Assembly (NCBI RefSeq): GCF_025642115.1
Contig: NZ_CP106753.1
Coordinates: forward strand, 2,937,501 to 3,001,500
Length of the DNA: 64,000 bases
Source of the DNA: Chitiniphilus purpureus
GTDB lineage: Bacteria > Pseudomonadota > Gammaproteobacteria > Burkholderiales > Chitinibacteraceae
Direction: 5' to 3'
In this document: one piece after another, positions 46,347-54,850 of the stretch
How the letters are laid out: each line of letters opens with the position of its first letter
Numbering within the stretch: the first letter of the stretch is position 1
The notes under the pieces: model-generated
Database searches by the model: none
Seen by the model: the letters and a program-made list of their open reading frames with translations, nothing else
Told to the model about the DNA's origin: nothing
Position numbers and translations under genes: made by a program

Positions 46347-46574
46347 TTACGGCAGGTTCCGTGTTTTGAGCTTGGTCAGCGCGACCACGATCCAGTACAC
46401 GGCAGACACGCCGACCAGTACATAGACCGCGCGCGACACCGGTGACAGCGCGCCGAACAGGGCGGCCACCAGATCGAACTCGAAGGCGCCCACCAGCCCC
46501 CAGTTCAAACCGCCGATGATCAGCAGGATGAGTGTGATCCAATCAAATAGCGTCAAGTTGCTTGTCGTTGCCAT
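46347..46574 (-). CDS. DUF378 family small membrane protein
   Basis: A 75-residue inner-membrane protein with two hydrophobic segments around [19 protein letters not shown] and [17 protein letters not shown]. The GGLNWGLVG motif is the DUF378 signature; function unknown. AGGAG precedes the ATG. The 49-residue gene follows on the same strand after a hairpin. Confidence 0.85.
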   Translation of the reverse strand: MATTSNLTLFDWITLILLIIGGLNWGLVGAFEFDLVAALFGALSPVSRAVYVLVGVSAVYWIVVALTKLKTRNLP

Positions 46575-46823
46575 GGTGTACTCCTGTTTGGATGGCTGGG
46601 CGCGACCATGCCGGCAATGGGACCGGCCGCGGTTGCGGACGATGTCGCATCTGAAGGAGCACCTTCCATGCCATCAGGCCTGAAACCCGGCTCCCAGCGG
46701 CAACGCCAGCCATCGCCCCGGTACCGCCATGCCGGAGCGATGACGCCGGTGCGCGCATTTACATGGCAGCCGCGTAAAGTTTGCGTGCCGGCGCCTCATC
46801 CAGGCAGCTGCCGCACTGGCGCG

Positions 46824-46829
46824 TATAAT
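46824..46829 (+). promoter_or_regulatory. -10 box of the UPF0149/SEC-C gene
   Basis: A perfect TATAAT in a GC-rich region, 31 bases upstream of the ATG at 46860. No good -35 is visible. Confidence 0.5.
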
Positions 46830-46859
46830 GCGCAACTCCATCGATCCACCTGCACTGCC

Positions 46860-47558
46860 ATGAATACGCCCCTGTCCGATGAAGAGCTCGAACGGCTCGA
46901 CGCCTTCCTGATGTCGCCGCGCACGCCGGATGAAACCATGGACGTGGAAACACTCGACGGTTTCCTGGTTGCCCTGCAGATCGGTCCGGAACCACTGCCT
47001 GAGGCGGAGTGGCTGCCGCAGGTGTTCGCCGGCACGCCACCCGAATTCGCCGATGCCGTGGAAGCGGACGAAGTGCTGGGCCTGCTGCGGCGCCACGCAG
47101 CGTCCCTGGCCGAGGCGTTCGGCCCCAAGCAGCGACAGCGCGTCGGCGAGGAGCCGCTCTATGTTCCCATCGTGTTGTCGGACGAGGGCGCGGACGAGCA
47201 CTGGCAGGATTCCCTGGGCGCCTACTGGGCCGGCGGCTTCCGGCTCGGCATGCTGGCCCATGAGTCGCAGTGGCAGGCCGCGCTGGACGAGGGCGAGACA
47301 CTGTACGAGCCGGTGGCAGCCATCCTGGCGCTGGAACATGGTCAGGAGCCGGAGGACGATGTGCCGGCGCTTGGACGTGCGCAGCGCGAGGAACGCATCA
47401 GCGAGCTGCCGTGGCTGATCGAAGACGTGATGTTCTATTGGCTGGAACGCAAGTACGGCCGTGTGGACACCGTCCGGCATGCGCAGCCCAAGGTGGGCCG
47501 CAACGATCCCTGCCCGTGCGGCTCGGGCCAGAAGTACAAGAAGTGCCACGGCGCGTGA
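46860..47558 (+). CDS. UPF0149 (YecA/YgfB-like) protein with C-terminal SEC-C zinc motif
   Basis: A 232-residue soluble protein. The N-terminal UPF0149 domain (about 1-195) starts [21 protein letters not shown] and contains the conserved [15 protein letters not shown] segment [18 protein letters not shown]. The last 20 residues are a SEC-C motif ([19 protein letters not shown]), a zinc-binding module also found at the SecA C-terminus and thought to mediate protein or ribosome contacts. Function is unsettled. The longer frame upstream overlaps the promoter, so ATG 46860 is used. Confidence 0.88.
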   Translation: MNTPLSDEELERLDAFLMSPRTPDETMDVETLDGFLVALQIGPEPLPEAEWLPQVFAGTPPEFADAVEADEVLGLLRRHAASLAEAFGPKQRQRVGEEPLYVPIVLSDEGADEHWQDSLGAYWAGGFRLGMLAHESQWQAALDEGETLYEPVAAILALEHGQEPEDDVPALGRAQREERISELPWLIEDVMFYWLERKYGRVDTVRHAQPKVGRNDPCPCGSGQKYKKCHGA

Positions 47559-47607
47559 GCACGCGCTTTGCCAAGGGCGGTGCGCCGGCAGCCAGGACAG
47601 GCAGGGC

Positions 47608-47919
47608 ATGGGCTGGTATCTGTATGTGATCGAATGCCGCGGCGGCAGCCTCTATACCGGCATCGCCACCGATGTGGCACGCCGTTGGCAGGAACACGCC
47701 GGCGGCCGCGGTGCGCGCTACACCCGTGCGCACCCGCCGGTGCGGCTGCTGGCAATCGCCCCCCACCCCGACCGCGCCAGCGCACTGAGGGCCGAAGCCG
47801 CCCTCAAGCGGCTCAAGCCTTTGGCCAAGCGCGCCTTCTGCGCCGCCCATCCCGCTCCGGCCACGTTGCTGGCGGTGCTGGCGGCCCAGCCCTCGACCGA
47901 TCCGGCGCCGGGCACCTGA
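47608..47919 (+). CDS. GIY-YIG domain protein (UPF0213/YhbQ-like)
   Basis: A 103-residue protein that is almost entirely a GIY-YIG nuclease domain: [20 protein letters not shown] holds the two tyrosine-containing strands, followed by [21 protein letters not shown] and a Glu in [13 protein letters not shown]. coli YhbQ of this group acts on DNA; its cellular role is poorly known. It follows the UPF0149 gene by 49 bases. No strong ribosome site is visible. Confidence 0.88.
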   Translation: MGWYLYVIECRGGSLYTGIATDVARRWQEHAGGRGARYTRAHPPVRLLAIAPHPDRASALRAEAALKRLKPLAKRAFCAAHPAPATLLAVLAAQPSTDPAPGT

Positions 47920-47938
47920 TCTGTCTCCGCCCTGCCCG

Positions 47939-48544
47939 CTACAGCGCGCCATGCCTGGAAAGACTGGTATGGATGGCCTGCGCAAGCTCGCGGTAGCCCG
48001 CGGCATTCGGATGCACCGGATCGCTCTTGAGCGCATTGCGCGCAAGGATCCGTGCCAGCGCCTCGTGCTCCAGCGGCACCTCGAACGCATCCGCCAGCTC
48101 GGCGTACAGCGGCGCGGCCTCAAGCAGCAGCCCGGGCTGTGGTACGCCCACCAGCAGCACCGGCACGTTGCGTCGGCGCAGCTCGGCAAGCATCGCGCCC
48201 AGATTGGCGCGGGTTTCGGCAAGCGGCAGCCGCTGCAGGAAATCGTTGCCGCCCAGACATAGCACCACCAGGGCCGGACGGTACTCATCCAGCGAGGCCG
48301 CCAGGCGCGCCCGGCCCTGCGCGCTGGTTTCGCCCGGTGCGCCATCGTTGACCACGCGTCGTCCCGCCAGTCCGGCCAACACCATGGGATACGATTCCTC
48401 GCGCGTGGCGCCGGTACCGTAGGTCAGGCTGTCGCCAAAGGCCAGCACCACGGCGTCAGGCGGCAACCGTGGCAGTTCGGGCCGCGAACACGCGGCGCAA
48501 AGCGCAAGCAGGCACAGCAACAGCCAGCGGCGAATCTGGTGCAT
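47939..48544 (-). CDS. SGNH/GDSL-type esterase, lipoprotein
   Basis: A 201-residue exported lipoprotein: signal peptide with lipobox LCAAC (Cys about residue 19). The GDSL block AFGDSLTYGTGA carries the nucleophile Ser, followed by GAPGETSAQGR (Gly), CLGGNDFLQ (Asn) and DPVHPNAAGYRELA (Asp/His). It resembles TesA-like thioesterase/lysophospholipase I enzymes that cleave fatty-acyl esters in the periplasm; the lipid anchor makes it membrane-bound. It converges on the GIY-YIG gene. Confidence 0.92.
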   Translation of the reverse strand: MHQIRRWLLLCLLALCAACSRPELPRLPPDAVVLAFGDSLTYGTGATREESYPMVLAGLAGRRVVNDGAPGETSAQGRARLAASLDEYRPALVVLCLGGNDFLQRLPLAETRANLGAMLAELRRRNVPVLLVGVPQPGLLLEAAPLYAELADAFEVPLEHEALARILARNALKSDPVHPNAAGYRELAQAIHTSLSRHGAL

Positions 48545-48784
48545 CGGGCCATCCCCCTCGAATCCGACAGCTTTGGCAGGCCGTCATGGCTGTTGTGGTC
48601 ATCCCTTCCGGGCGGTAGTTCAACCGGCAGCCGGTAGCGTACGCGGCCAGGCCGCCGCGGCATCGGTAGCACACCGCAGACCTGGTCCAGCCATTGCAGC
48701 ACACTGATACTGACCAACCCGATGCAGACCCGGGCCGCCGCAGCGCTGCTAGAATCGGCCCGTTCCATTCTTGCACGGATTCCC

Positions 48785-49645
48785 ATGCCGGCCTGGCTTC
48801 CCGACTTCATCGACAAGATGTTCCTGCGCGACCTGGCAGCGTCGCTGATCTTTCTCGTGGCACTGCTGGTGCTGCGCTCGCTGACACGGCACGCCATCCT
48901 CAAGCGCGATGACTTCGGGCCGGAGGTGAAGCTGCGCTGGCTGGTCAACCTGCGCAACGGCACCCTGGTGGTGGCGATGATCGGCATGGTGCTGATCTGG
49001 GCCAAGGAGATCGAGACGCTGGCCGTATCGCTGGTCGCCATCGCTGCCGCCATCGTGCTGGCCACCAGGGAAATCATCCTGTGCATGATCGGCGCCATCT
49101 ATCGCACCAGCACGCATGCCTATGCGGTTGGCGATCGCATCGAGATCAATGGGCTGCGTGGGCAGGTGATCGACATCAATCTGCTGTCGACTACGCTGAT
49201 CGAATCGAGCCAGGTCGTGGCGCGCAAAGGCACAGTGGGACGCGGCATCACCTTCCCCAACAGCCTCGTGTTGTCACATCCGGTGTTCAACGAGACCATG
49301 CTGGGCAGCTATGTGATGCACACCGTGCACGTCAATCTCAACCGCGGCGAGGACTGGGCGGCAGCGGAACACGCGATGCTCGAAGCCGCGCACGCGGTGG
49401 TGGCCGAATACGCGGACGACCTGGACAAGCATGCGCGCGAGCTGCAGCGTGGCCAGGCGCTGGAGAGCGCGGCGCTGGAGCCGCGCCTGCTGCTGTCGCT
49501 GGACGATCGCGAAGCGGTCAGCCTGCATTTGCAGCTGCCGGTGCCGCTCGGCCAGCGGGCCCGGATCGAGCAGCGCATCCTGCGCGCGGTGCTGGCCGCC
49601 GCGCACGGCGCGGCGGCCGAGGCCGACCCTGCAGCACCGGCGTGA
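48785..49645 (+). CDS. Mechanosensitive ion channel (MscS) family protein
   Basis: A 286-residue membrane protein with about three N-terminal hydrophobic segments (residues 15-100) and the MscS-type beta domain: YAVGDRIEINGLRGQVIDINLLSTTLIE is the characteristic region after the pore helix. ATG 48785 is preferred, starting MPAWLPDF; an upstream ATG at 48722 is also in frame. A TAGAAT box about 20 bases earlier may be its -10. The C-terminus has a charged coiled-coil-like region (DDLDKHARELQRG). The stop overlaps the GTG start of the next gene. Confidence 0.85.
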   Translation: MPAWLPDFIDKMFLRDLAASLIFLVALLVLRSLTRHAILKRDDFGPEVKLRWLVNLRNGTLVVAMIGMVLIWAKEIETLAVSLVAIAAAIVLATREIILCMIGAIYRTSTHAYAVGDRIEINGLRGQVIDINLLSTTLIESSQVVARKGTVGRGITFPNSLVLSHPVFNETMLGSYVMHTVHVNLNRGEDWAAAEHAMLEAAHAVVAEYADDLDKHARELQRGQALESAALEPRLLLSLDDREAVSLHLQLPVPLGQRARIEQRILRAVLAAAHGAAAEADPAAPA

Positions 49646-50538
49646 GGATCTATCGCACTGACCAGTTCGCGCTGCCACTGCCGGCCGGGCACCGCTTTCC
49701 GGTCGAGAAGTACGCGCTGCTGCACACGGCGGTGGCAACATTTGCCGGCCATCTGATCGATACCGCCCCGGCCGCCAGCGACGCGATGTTGCAATGCGCG
49801 CATGGCATGGCCTACCTGCAGAAGCTGGAGCATGGCAACCTGACCGCGGCCGAAGAGCGCATGCTCGGGTTGCCCTGGTCGCCACAGCTGGTGATCCGTT
49901 CGCGCCGCTCGGTGGGCGCCACGATCGCCGCCTGCCGCAGCGCACTGGACGGCGGTTGCGGCATCAGCCTTGCCGGTGGCACGCACCATGCCTATGCCGA
50001 TCATGGCAGCGGCTTTTGCGTGTTCAACGACACCGCGGTGGCGCTCAAGCTCCTGCAGGCCGAAGGGGCGCTCGCCACCGCACTGGTCATCGACCTGGAT
50101 GTGCATCAGGGCAACGGCACTGCGGCCATGCTGGCGGACGAGGCCCGGCTGTTCACCTTCTCGATGCATGGCCGCCACAATTTTCCATTCCAGAAGGAAT
50201 CCAGCGACTGGGACATCGAACTGCCGGACGGCACCGGTGACGCCGACTACCTGGCGCAGCTGGCCGGCGCGCTGCCGCAGCTTTTTGCCTTGGCCAGGCC
50301 GGATCTGGTGCTGTACCTCGCGGGTGCCGACAGCTATGCCGGCGACCGGCTCGGGCGACTGGCATTGACCCGGGCGGGGCTCGCCGAGCGCGATACGCTG
50401 GTGATCGAATCATGCCGCCGCTTCGGTGTGCCGCTTGCCATCACCATGGGCGGCGGCTACGCCACGCCGATCAGCGACACCGTGGCGATCCAGGCCGGCA
50501 CCGTGCGCGCGGCAGTGGGACGCTTCGCACCGGCATGA
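49642..50538 (+). CDS. Histone deacetylase family amidohydrolase (second copy)
   Basis: A 298-residue zinc amidohydrolase. The substrate-tunnel and zinc motifs are GGTHHAYADHGSGFCVFND, VIDLDVHQGNGTAAML and LYLAGADSYAGDRLG, and the end has TMGGGYATPISDTV. The more compact form resembles AcuC-like and small-molecule deacetylases rather than the member at 18814-19755. GTG overlaps the stop of the MscS gene (GTGA), so translation is coupled. Its role with a channel is unknown. Confidence 0.88.
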   Translation: MRIYRTDQFALPLPAGHRFPVEKYALLHTAVATFAGHLIDTAPAASDAMLQCAHGMAYLQKLEHGNLTAAEERMLGLPWSPQLVIRSRRSVGATIAACRSALDGGCGISLAGGTHHAYADHGSGFCVFNDTAVALKLLQAEGALATALVIDLDVHQGNGTAAMLADEARLFTFSMHGRHNFPFQKESSDWDIELPDGTGDADYLAQLAGALPQLFALARPDLVLYLAGADSYAGDRLGRLALTRAGLAERDTLVIESCRRFGVPLAITMGGGYATPISDTVAIQAGTVRAAVGRFAPA

Positions 50539-50611
50539 CAACGCCCCTGTGCTCGCCCCACACCTGGCACGCTGGCTACAATGCGCGCACCGACGTAGCA
50601 GGAAATCCGCA

Positions 50612-50812
50612 ATGACCGCCCCACCCGACCTGACTGCCCTCGCCCCCCAGCCCTGCGCCAAATGCGGCGCACCGGCCGAGGTGATCAAATCCGGCTCCAA
50701 CCGCTACTGGGTGCAGTGCGCCAAGTTCGGCCGCAATGGCAATTGCAGCGCCATCGGCCTGCAGGCCAACAGCCGTAAGGAAGCGATCCGTAACTGGAAC
50801 AGCCGGCACTAG
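50612..50812 (+). CDS. Small zinc-finger protein (Lar-like)
   Basis: A 66-residue protein with a treble-clef-like cysteine pattern: PCAKCGAPAEV (Cys-x2-Cys), then WVQCAKFGRNGNC (Cys-x7-Cys) and a C-terminal EAIRNWNSRH. The layout resembles Lar-type restriction-alleviation proteins, but these are usually phage-linked and no phage genes are near, so function is not claimed. AGGAAAT precedes the ATG; a TACAAT (50577-50582) may be its -10. A terminator separates it from tyrS. Confidence 0.7.
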   Translation: MTAPPDLTALAPQPCAKCGAPAEVIKSGSNRYWVQCAKFGRNGNCSAIGLQANSRKEAIRNWNSRH

Positions 50813-50830
50813 GCCACCGCCGGATGCAGG

Positions 50831-50852
50831 AAAGCCGCCCGCAGGCGGCTTG
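50831..50852 (+). terminator. Bidirectional hairpin between the Lar-like gene and tyrS
   Basis: AAGCCGCC (50832-50839) and GGCGGCTT (50844-50851) form a perfect 8-bp stem with loop CGCA, with A and T bases at the outer ends. It lies between two convergent gene ends. Confidence 0.6.
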
Positions 50853-50872
50853 CCGATCCAAAGCGGCGGGGT

Positions 50873-52111
50873 TCAGGCGATGGTGACCCGGGCGAACTTG
50901 CGCTTGCCCACCTGCAGCACCACCGTTTCGCCCCGGGCCAGCAACAGCCCCTTGTCGGCGACCTTCTCGCCGTTGAGCTTGACCGCGCCGGCCTGGATGT
51001 CGCGCATTGCCTGGCTCGTCGACGGGCACAACTGCGTTTCCTTGAGCACCGCAGTCACCATCAGGCCGCCACCATCGGCTGGCAGCGTGAACTCGGGCAT
51101 CTCGTCCGGGATCGCGCCCTTCTGGAAACGCGCCTCGAAATCGGCCAGCGCCGCTTCGGCGGCCGGCTGGCCGTGAAAGCGCGCCACCAGCTCCTGCGCC
51201 AGCAACACCTTGATATCCCGCGGATTGCGCCCCACGTCGATCTCGCGCTTGAAACCGTCGATCTGGTCCATCGGCCGGAACGACAGCAACTCGTAGTAGC
51301 GCCACATCAGTGTGTCGGATACGCTCATCACCTTGCCGAAGATCTCGCCGGGCGGCTCGTCGATGCCAATGTAGTTGCCCAGTGACTTGGACATCTTGTT
51401 CACGCCGTCCAGCCCTTCAAGCAGCGGCATCATCAGCACCACCTGCGGCGCCTGCCCATGCTGCTGCTGCAGCATGCGGCCCATCAGCAGGTTGAATTTC
51501 TGGTCGGTGCCACCCAGCTCCATGTCGCACCCCATCGCCACCGAGTCGTAACCCTGCAGCAACGGATACATGAATTCATGGACCGCGATCGGCTGGTTGG
51601 CGGAGAAGCGCTTTGAGAAATCGTCACGCTCCAGCATGCGCGCCACGGTGATGCTGGAGGCCAGCTTGAGCATGCCGGCAGCGCCAAGCCCGGTCAGCCA
51701 TGTGCTGTTGAACAGCACTTCGGTGCGTGCGCGGTCCAGGATCTTGAACACTTGGCGCTCATAGGTCTCGGCATTACGCTTGACATCCGCTTCGGTCAGC
51801 GGCGGGCGGGTCGCATTCTTGCCGGTCGGATCGCCGATTCGACCGGTGAAATCACCGATGAGGAACTGTGCGGTATGTCCGAGGTCTTGCAGCTGCCGCA
51901 GCTTGTTGATCAGCACGGTATGGCCAAGGTGCAGATCCGGCGCCGTCGGATCGAACCCGGCCTTGATCTTGAGCGGCACGCCGCTGCTACGGCTTTTTTC
52001 GAGCTTGCGGATCAGGTCTTCTTCCGGGATCAATTCTTCGACGCCGCGCTTGATGATGGCGAGCGCAGCCTGGATTTCCGGATGCAACGGGGTCTGTTCT
52101 TGTTCGGCCAT
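50873..52111 (-). CDS. tyrS: Tyrosyl-tRNA synthetase, class I
   Basis: Charges tRNA-Tyr. The 412-residue protein has the HIGH-type motif HLGHT (in [18 protein letters not shown]), the KMSKS motif ([12 protein letters not shown]) and a C-terminal S4 RNA-binding domain ([24 protein letters not shown]). It belongs to the TyrZ-like shorter class I group. Upstream, TTGAAT-N17-TAGGCT (52131-52159) is a good promoter, divergent from the M23 peptidase gene. Confidence 0.96.
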   Translation of the reverse strand: MAEQEQTPLHPEIQAALAIIKRGVEELIPEEDLIRKLEKSRSSGVPLKIKAGFDPTAPDLHLGHTVLINKLRQLQDLGHTAQFLIGDFTGRIGDPTGKNATRPPLTEADVKRNAETYERQVFKILDRARTEVLFNSTWLTGLGAAGMLKLASSITVARMLERDDFSKRFSANQPIAVHEFMYPLLQGYDSVAMGCDMELGGTDQKFNLLMGRMLQQQHGQAPQVVLMMPLLEGLDGVNKMSKSLGNYIGIDEPPGEIFGKVMSVSDTLMWRYYELLSFRPMDQIDGFKREIDVGRNPRDIKVLLAQELVARFHGQPAAEAALADFEARFQKGAIPDEMPEFTLPADGGGLMVTAVLKETQLCPSTSQAMRDIQAGAVKLNGEKVADKGLLLARGETVVLQVGKRKFARVTIA

Positions 52112-52130
52112 GGGAGATCAGCGGCAGGTA

Positions 52131-52159
52131 AGCCTATGGAAATAAAAGGATTTATTCAA
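52131..52159 (-). promoter_or_regulatory. tyrS promoter
   Basis: -35 TTGAAT (52154-52159) and -10 TAGGCT (52131-52136), 17-base spacer, on the minus strand. Confidence 0.5.
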
Positions 52160-52167
52160 AAACCGAT

Positions 52168-52196
52168 TTGGCACGCGACGCAAGTTTTGTTACGCT
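52168..52196 (+). promoter_or_regulatory. Promoter of the M23 peptidase gene
   Basis: -35 TTGGCA (52168-52173) and -10 TACGCT (52191-52196) with a 17-base spacer, about 30 bases before the ATG. Confidence 0.5.
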
Positions 52197-52226
52197 AGCC
52201 GCGCACTTGGAAGCCTGCATAACACG

Positions 52227-53534
52227 ATGTACCAACAGCAAATTCTATCCGAAAAGCCCGCCAGCTCCCATCGCGGCGCGCGCAAGGGCTGGCTGGCGGC
52301 TGCGGTCGCGTTGCCCATGATGATCACGTTCGGCGCCTACGGCGTGGCGGAATTCGGCCCGCAGCAGGCGGTCGCCGTCGTTCCGGTCACCGAATCGCTG
52401 CCCTCGCCCGATCTTGCCGCCCGTATCACCGACACGCCGTTCTGGCGCGAGGAGACGATACGCTCCGGCGATACGCTGGGCGCGCTGATCGCCAAACTCG
52501 GCGTGGATGACGATGCGGCCAAGCAGTTCATCCGCACCGATCCGGCAGCCAAGCCCCTTTATGAATTGCACAGCGGCCGGGTGATCCGGGCACAGACCAC
52601 GCCGGATGGGCGGCTGCTGCAGCTGCGCTATGTGACCGGCGCCGGCAGCGAGATCACGGTGCGTCCCAGCGGCACCGGCTTCAGCGTCAACGAAGCGCCG
52701 GCCGAGCTGTTGCGGGAAAGCGAATTCAGATCCGGTACCATCACGAGCTCGCTGTTCGCCGCCACCGACCGGGTCGGGCTGCCCGACGAGGTCACCCGTC
52801 AGTTGGTCGAGATCTTTGAAGGCGAGATCGACTTTCACCGCCGCCTGCAGAAGGGCGACCGCTTCGGCGTGGTGTACGAGACCTTTTCGCTCGACGGGCA
52901 GACCGTCAGGACCGGCCGTATCCTTGCCGCCGAGTTCGTCAATGCCGGGCGCAAACTCTCGGCGGTCTGGCACGAAACGCGCCCGGGCGAAGGCGCCTAC
53001 TACTCGCTCAAGGGCGAGAGCCTCAAGAAAAGCTTCTTGCAGACCCCGGTCGAGTTCTCGCGGATCTCGTCGGGCTTCTCGATGCGCTTTCATCCCATCC
53101 TCAAGGAATGGCGGGCGCACAAGGGGATCGACTATGCGGCACCCACCGGCACGCGGATCCGGGCCGCCGCCGACGGGGTGATCACCTTCGCCGGGCGCAA
53201 GGGCGCCTACGGCAATGCCGTGGAGATCAAACACCATGGTGCATACAGCACGCTCTACGGTCATCTAAACGGCTTCGCGGCCGGGATCAGGAATGGACAA
53301 CACGTCAGGCAGGGCGACATCATCGGTTTCGTCGGCAGCACCGGGCGCGCCACCGGTCCGCACCTGCACTACGAGTTCAAGATCGCCGGCAATCAGGTGG
53401 ACCCCTCCAAACTCAACCTGCCCAAGTCCCACACGCTCGATGCCCGCCAATTCGCGCGCTTCCGCGATCAGATGCAGCCGCTGCAAGGCCGGCTTGAGCT
53501 GATGGCACGCATCGATCTGGCCCGCGCACGCTGA
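52227..53534 (+). CDS. M23 family peptidoglycan endopeptidase (MepM-like)
   Basis: A 435-residue envelope protein. An N-terminal membrane anchor (about residues 23-43) is followed by a LysM-like/OapA region (ETIRSGDTLGALIAKLGVDD) and a second beta-rich domain, then a C-terminal M23 catalytic domain with zinc ligands in MRFHPILKEWRAHKGIDYAAP, and HLHYEF. It cleaves cross-links in peptidoglycan to let the wall expand. Downstream lies anmK, which recycles wall fragments, giving a muropeptide-related pair next to tyrS, as seen in Neisseria and relatives. Confidence 0.92.
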   Translation: MYQQQILSEKPASSHRGARKGWLAAAVALPMMITFGAYGVAEFGPQQAVAVVPVTESLPSPDLAARITDTPFWREETIRSGDTLGALIAKLGVDDDAAKQFIRTDPAAKPLYELHSGRVIRAQTTPDGRLLQLRYVTGAGSEITVRPSGTGFSVNEAPAELLRESEFRSGTITSSLFAATDRVGLPDEVTRQLVEIFEGEIDFHRRLQKGDRFGVVYETFSLDGQTVRTGRILAAEFVNAGRKLSAVWHETRPGEGAYYSLKGESLKKSFLQTPVEFSRISSGFSMRFHPILKEWRAHKGIDYAAPTGTRIRAAADGVITFAGRKGAYGNAVEIKHHGAYSTLYGHLNGFAAGIRNGQHVRQGDIIGFVGSTGRATGPHLHYEFKIAGNQVDPSKLNLPKSHTLDARQFARFRDQMQPLQGRLELMARIDLARAR

Positions 53535-53634
53535 GCGCACCCCGACCGGGTGCCGCCGTGCCGTGCCGGACGGCGGCGCGGCACCCGCCGGCGCCCCTTA
53601 CACTGCATCCTTTCACCCCCTCCTCACCCGCGCC

Positions 53635-54735
53635 ATGTCCCAGCAGTCCTACTACATCGGTCTGATGACCGGCACCAGCCTGGATGGCATCGACGCCGCG
53701 CTGATCGATTTCAGCGGCCCAGCGCCAACGCTGCTTGCGGCGCAAGGCCAGGCGCTGCCCGCCGAGCTGCGCCGGCTGCTGCTGGCATTGCAGACCCCAG
53801 GCCCGGATGAGATCGATCTGGCCGCGCATGCGGGCAATCTGCTGGCCGACTGTTATGCCGAGGCGGTGCTTGCCCTGTTGCTGCGCGCCGGTTTGGACCC
53901 GCATCAGGTGGCGGCGATCGGCAATCACGGTCAGACGGTGCGTCATCGCCCCGAACGGGGCTACACGGTACAGCTGGGCAACAATGCGCGCCTTGCCGAG
54001 CTGACCGGCATCAGCGTGGTCGGCGACTTCCGCTCGCGTGACGTGGCCGCAGGCGGGCAAGGGGCACCGCTGGTGCCGGCCTGCCACCAGGCGCTGTTTG
54101 CCGACCCGCTGCGGCATCGCGTGATCGTCAACATCGGCGGCATCGCCAACCTGACCGATCTGCCCCCGGGTGGCGAAGCCACCGGATTCGACACCGGCCC
54201 GGGCAACGTATTGCTCGATCTATGGGTGGAACAGCACCGCGGCCAGCGTTTTGACAGCGGCGGCGCATGGGCCGCCGGCGGTCAGGTCCTGCCCGATCTG
54301 CTGGCACTGCTGCTGGCCGAGCCCTATTTCGCCCTGCCCGCCCCCAAAAGCACCGGGCGCGATCTGTTCCACGCACAATGGCTCACACGGCGCCTGCTGG
54401 GCCGCAACGACGCACCGCAGGACGTGCAGGCCACCTTGGTGGCACTGACCGCACACAGCGTGGCCGAAGCCATCCTGCTGCAGGCACCCCAGGTCGACGA
54501 GGTCTATGTCTGCGGCGGTGGGGTGCACAATGCGCAGCTCCTGCAGCAGCTTGCCCAGGCGCTGCCCGGCATCCCGCTTGCCAGCACCGCCGCACTGGGC
54601 ATGGACCCGGACTGGGTCGAAGCCTATGCGTTCGCCTGGCTGGCCTGGCGCTGCCTTGCCGGCCGCCCCGGCAACCTGCCGCAGGCAACCGGCGCCAAGG
54701 GCCCGCGCCTGCTTGGCGCAATCTGGCAGGCCTGA
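53635..54735 (+). CDS. anmK: Anhydro-N-acetylmuramic acid kinase
   Basis: Phosphorylates and opens 1,6-anhydro-MurNAc released from old peptidoglycan, returning it to the MurNAc-6-P pool. The 366-residue protein has the N-terminal ATP-binding signature IGLMTGTSLDGIDAAL, IGNHGQTVRHRP and IGGIANLTDLP, and the C-terminal VCGGGVHNAQLLQQL. The ATG gives an N-terminus matching the family; the earlier ATG at 53563 is 100 bases from the M23 stop and adds non-family residues. Confidence 0.95.
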   Translation: MSQQSYYIGLMTGTSLDGIDAALIDFSGPAPTLLAAQGQALPAELRRLLLALQTPGPDEIDLAAHAGNLLADCYAEAVLALLLRAGLDPHQVAAIGNHGQTVRHRPERGYTVQLGNNARLAELTGISVVGDFRSRDVAAGGQGAPLVPACHQALFADPLRHRVIVNIGGIANLTDLPPGGEATGFDTGPGNVLLDLWVEQHRGQRFDSGGAWAAGGQVLPDLLALLLAEPYFALPAPKSTGRDLFHAQWLTRRLLGRNDAPQDVQATLVALTAHSVAEAILLQAPQVDEVYVCGGGVHNAQLLQQLAQALPGIPLASTAALGMDPDWVEAYAFAWLAWRCLAGRPGNLPQATGAKGPRLLGAIWQA

Positions 54736-54850
54736 CTCTTCCACCGCCGGCCCGGCCCCGACCGGACCTGTCGGATGCGTGACCCTGGCTGCGCCGATGT
54801 GATCTGTGGCTTATAACGAGCACAGTCCTTGTGCATTCTGGAGTCATGTC

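Noticed and set aside
50561..50582. TGGCACGCTGGCTACAAT as a sigma-54 promoter for the Lar-like gene
   Set aside because: No GC at the required -12 position; TACAAT fits a plain -10 better.
50612..50812. Reading the Lar-like protein as evidence of a restriction/defence island
   Set aside because: No restriction, methylase or phage gene is nearby; a four-cysteine pattern alone is not enough.
52168..52196. Possible sigma-54 promoter before the M23 peptidase gene (TTGGCACGCGACGCAAG)
   Set aside because: The GC of the -12 element is at the wrong distance from the GG; a normal TTGGCA-N17-TACGCT promoter explains the site better.
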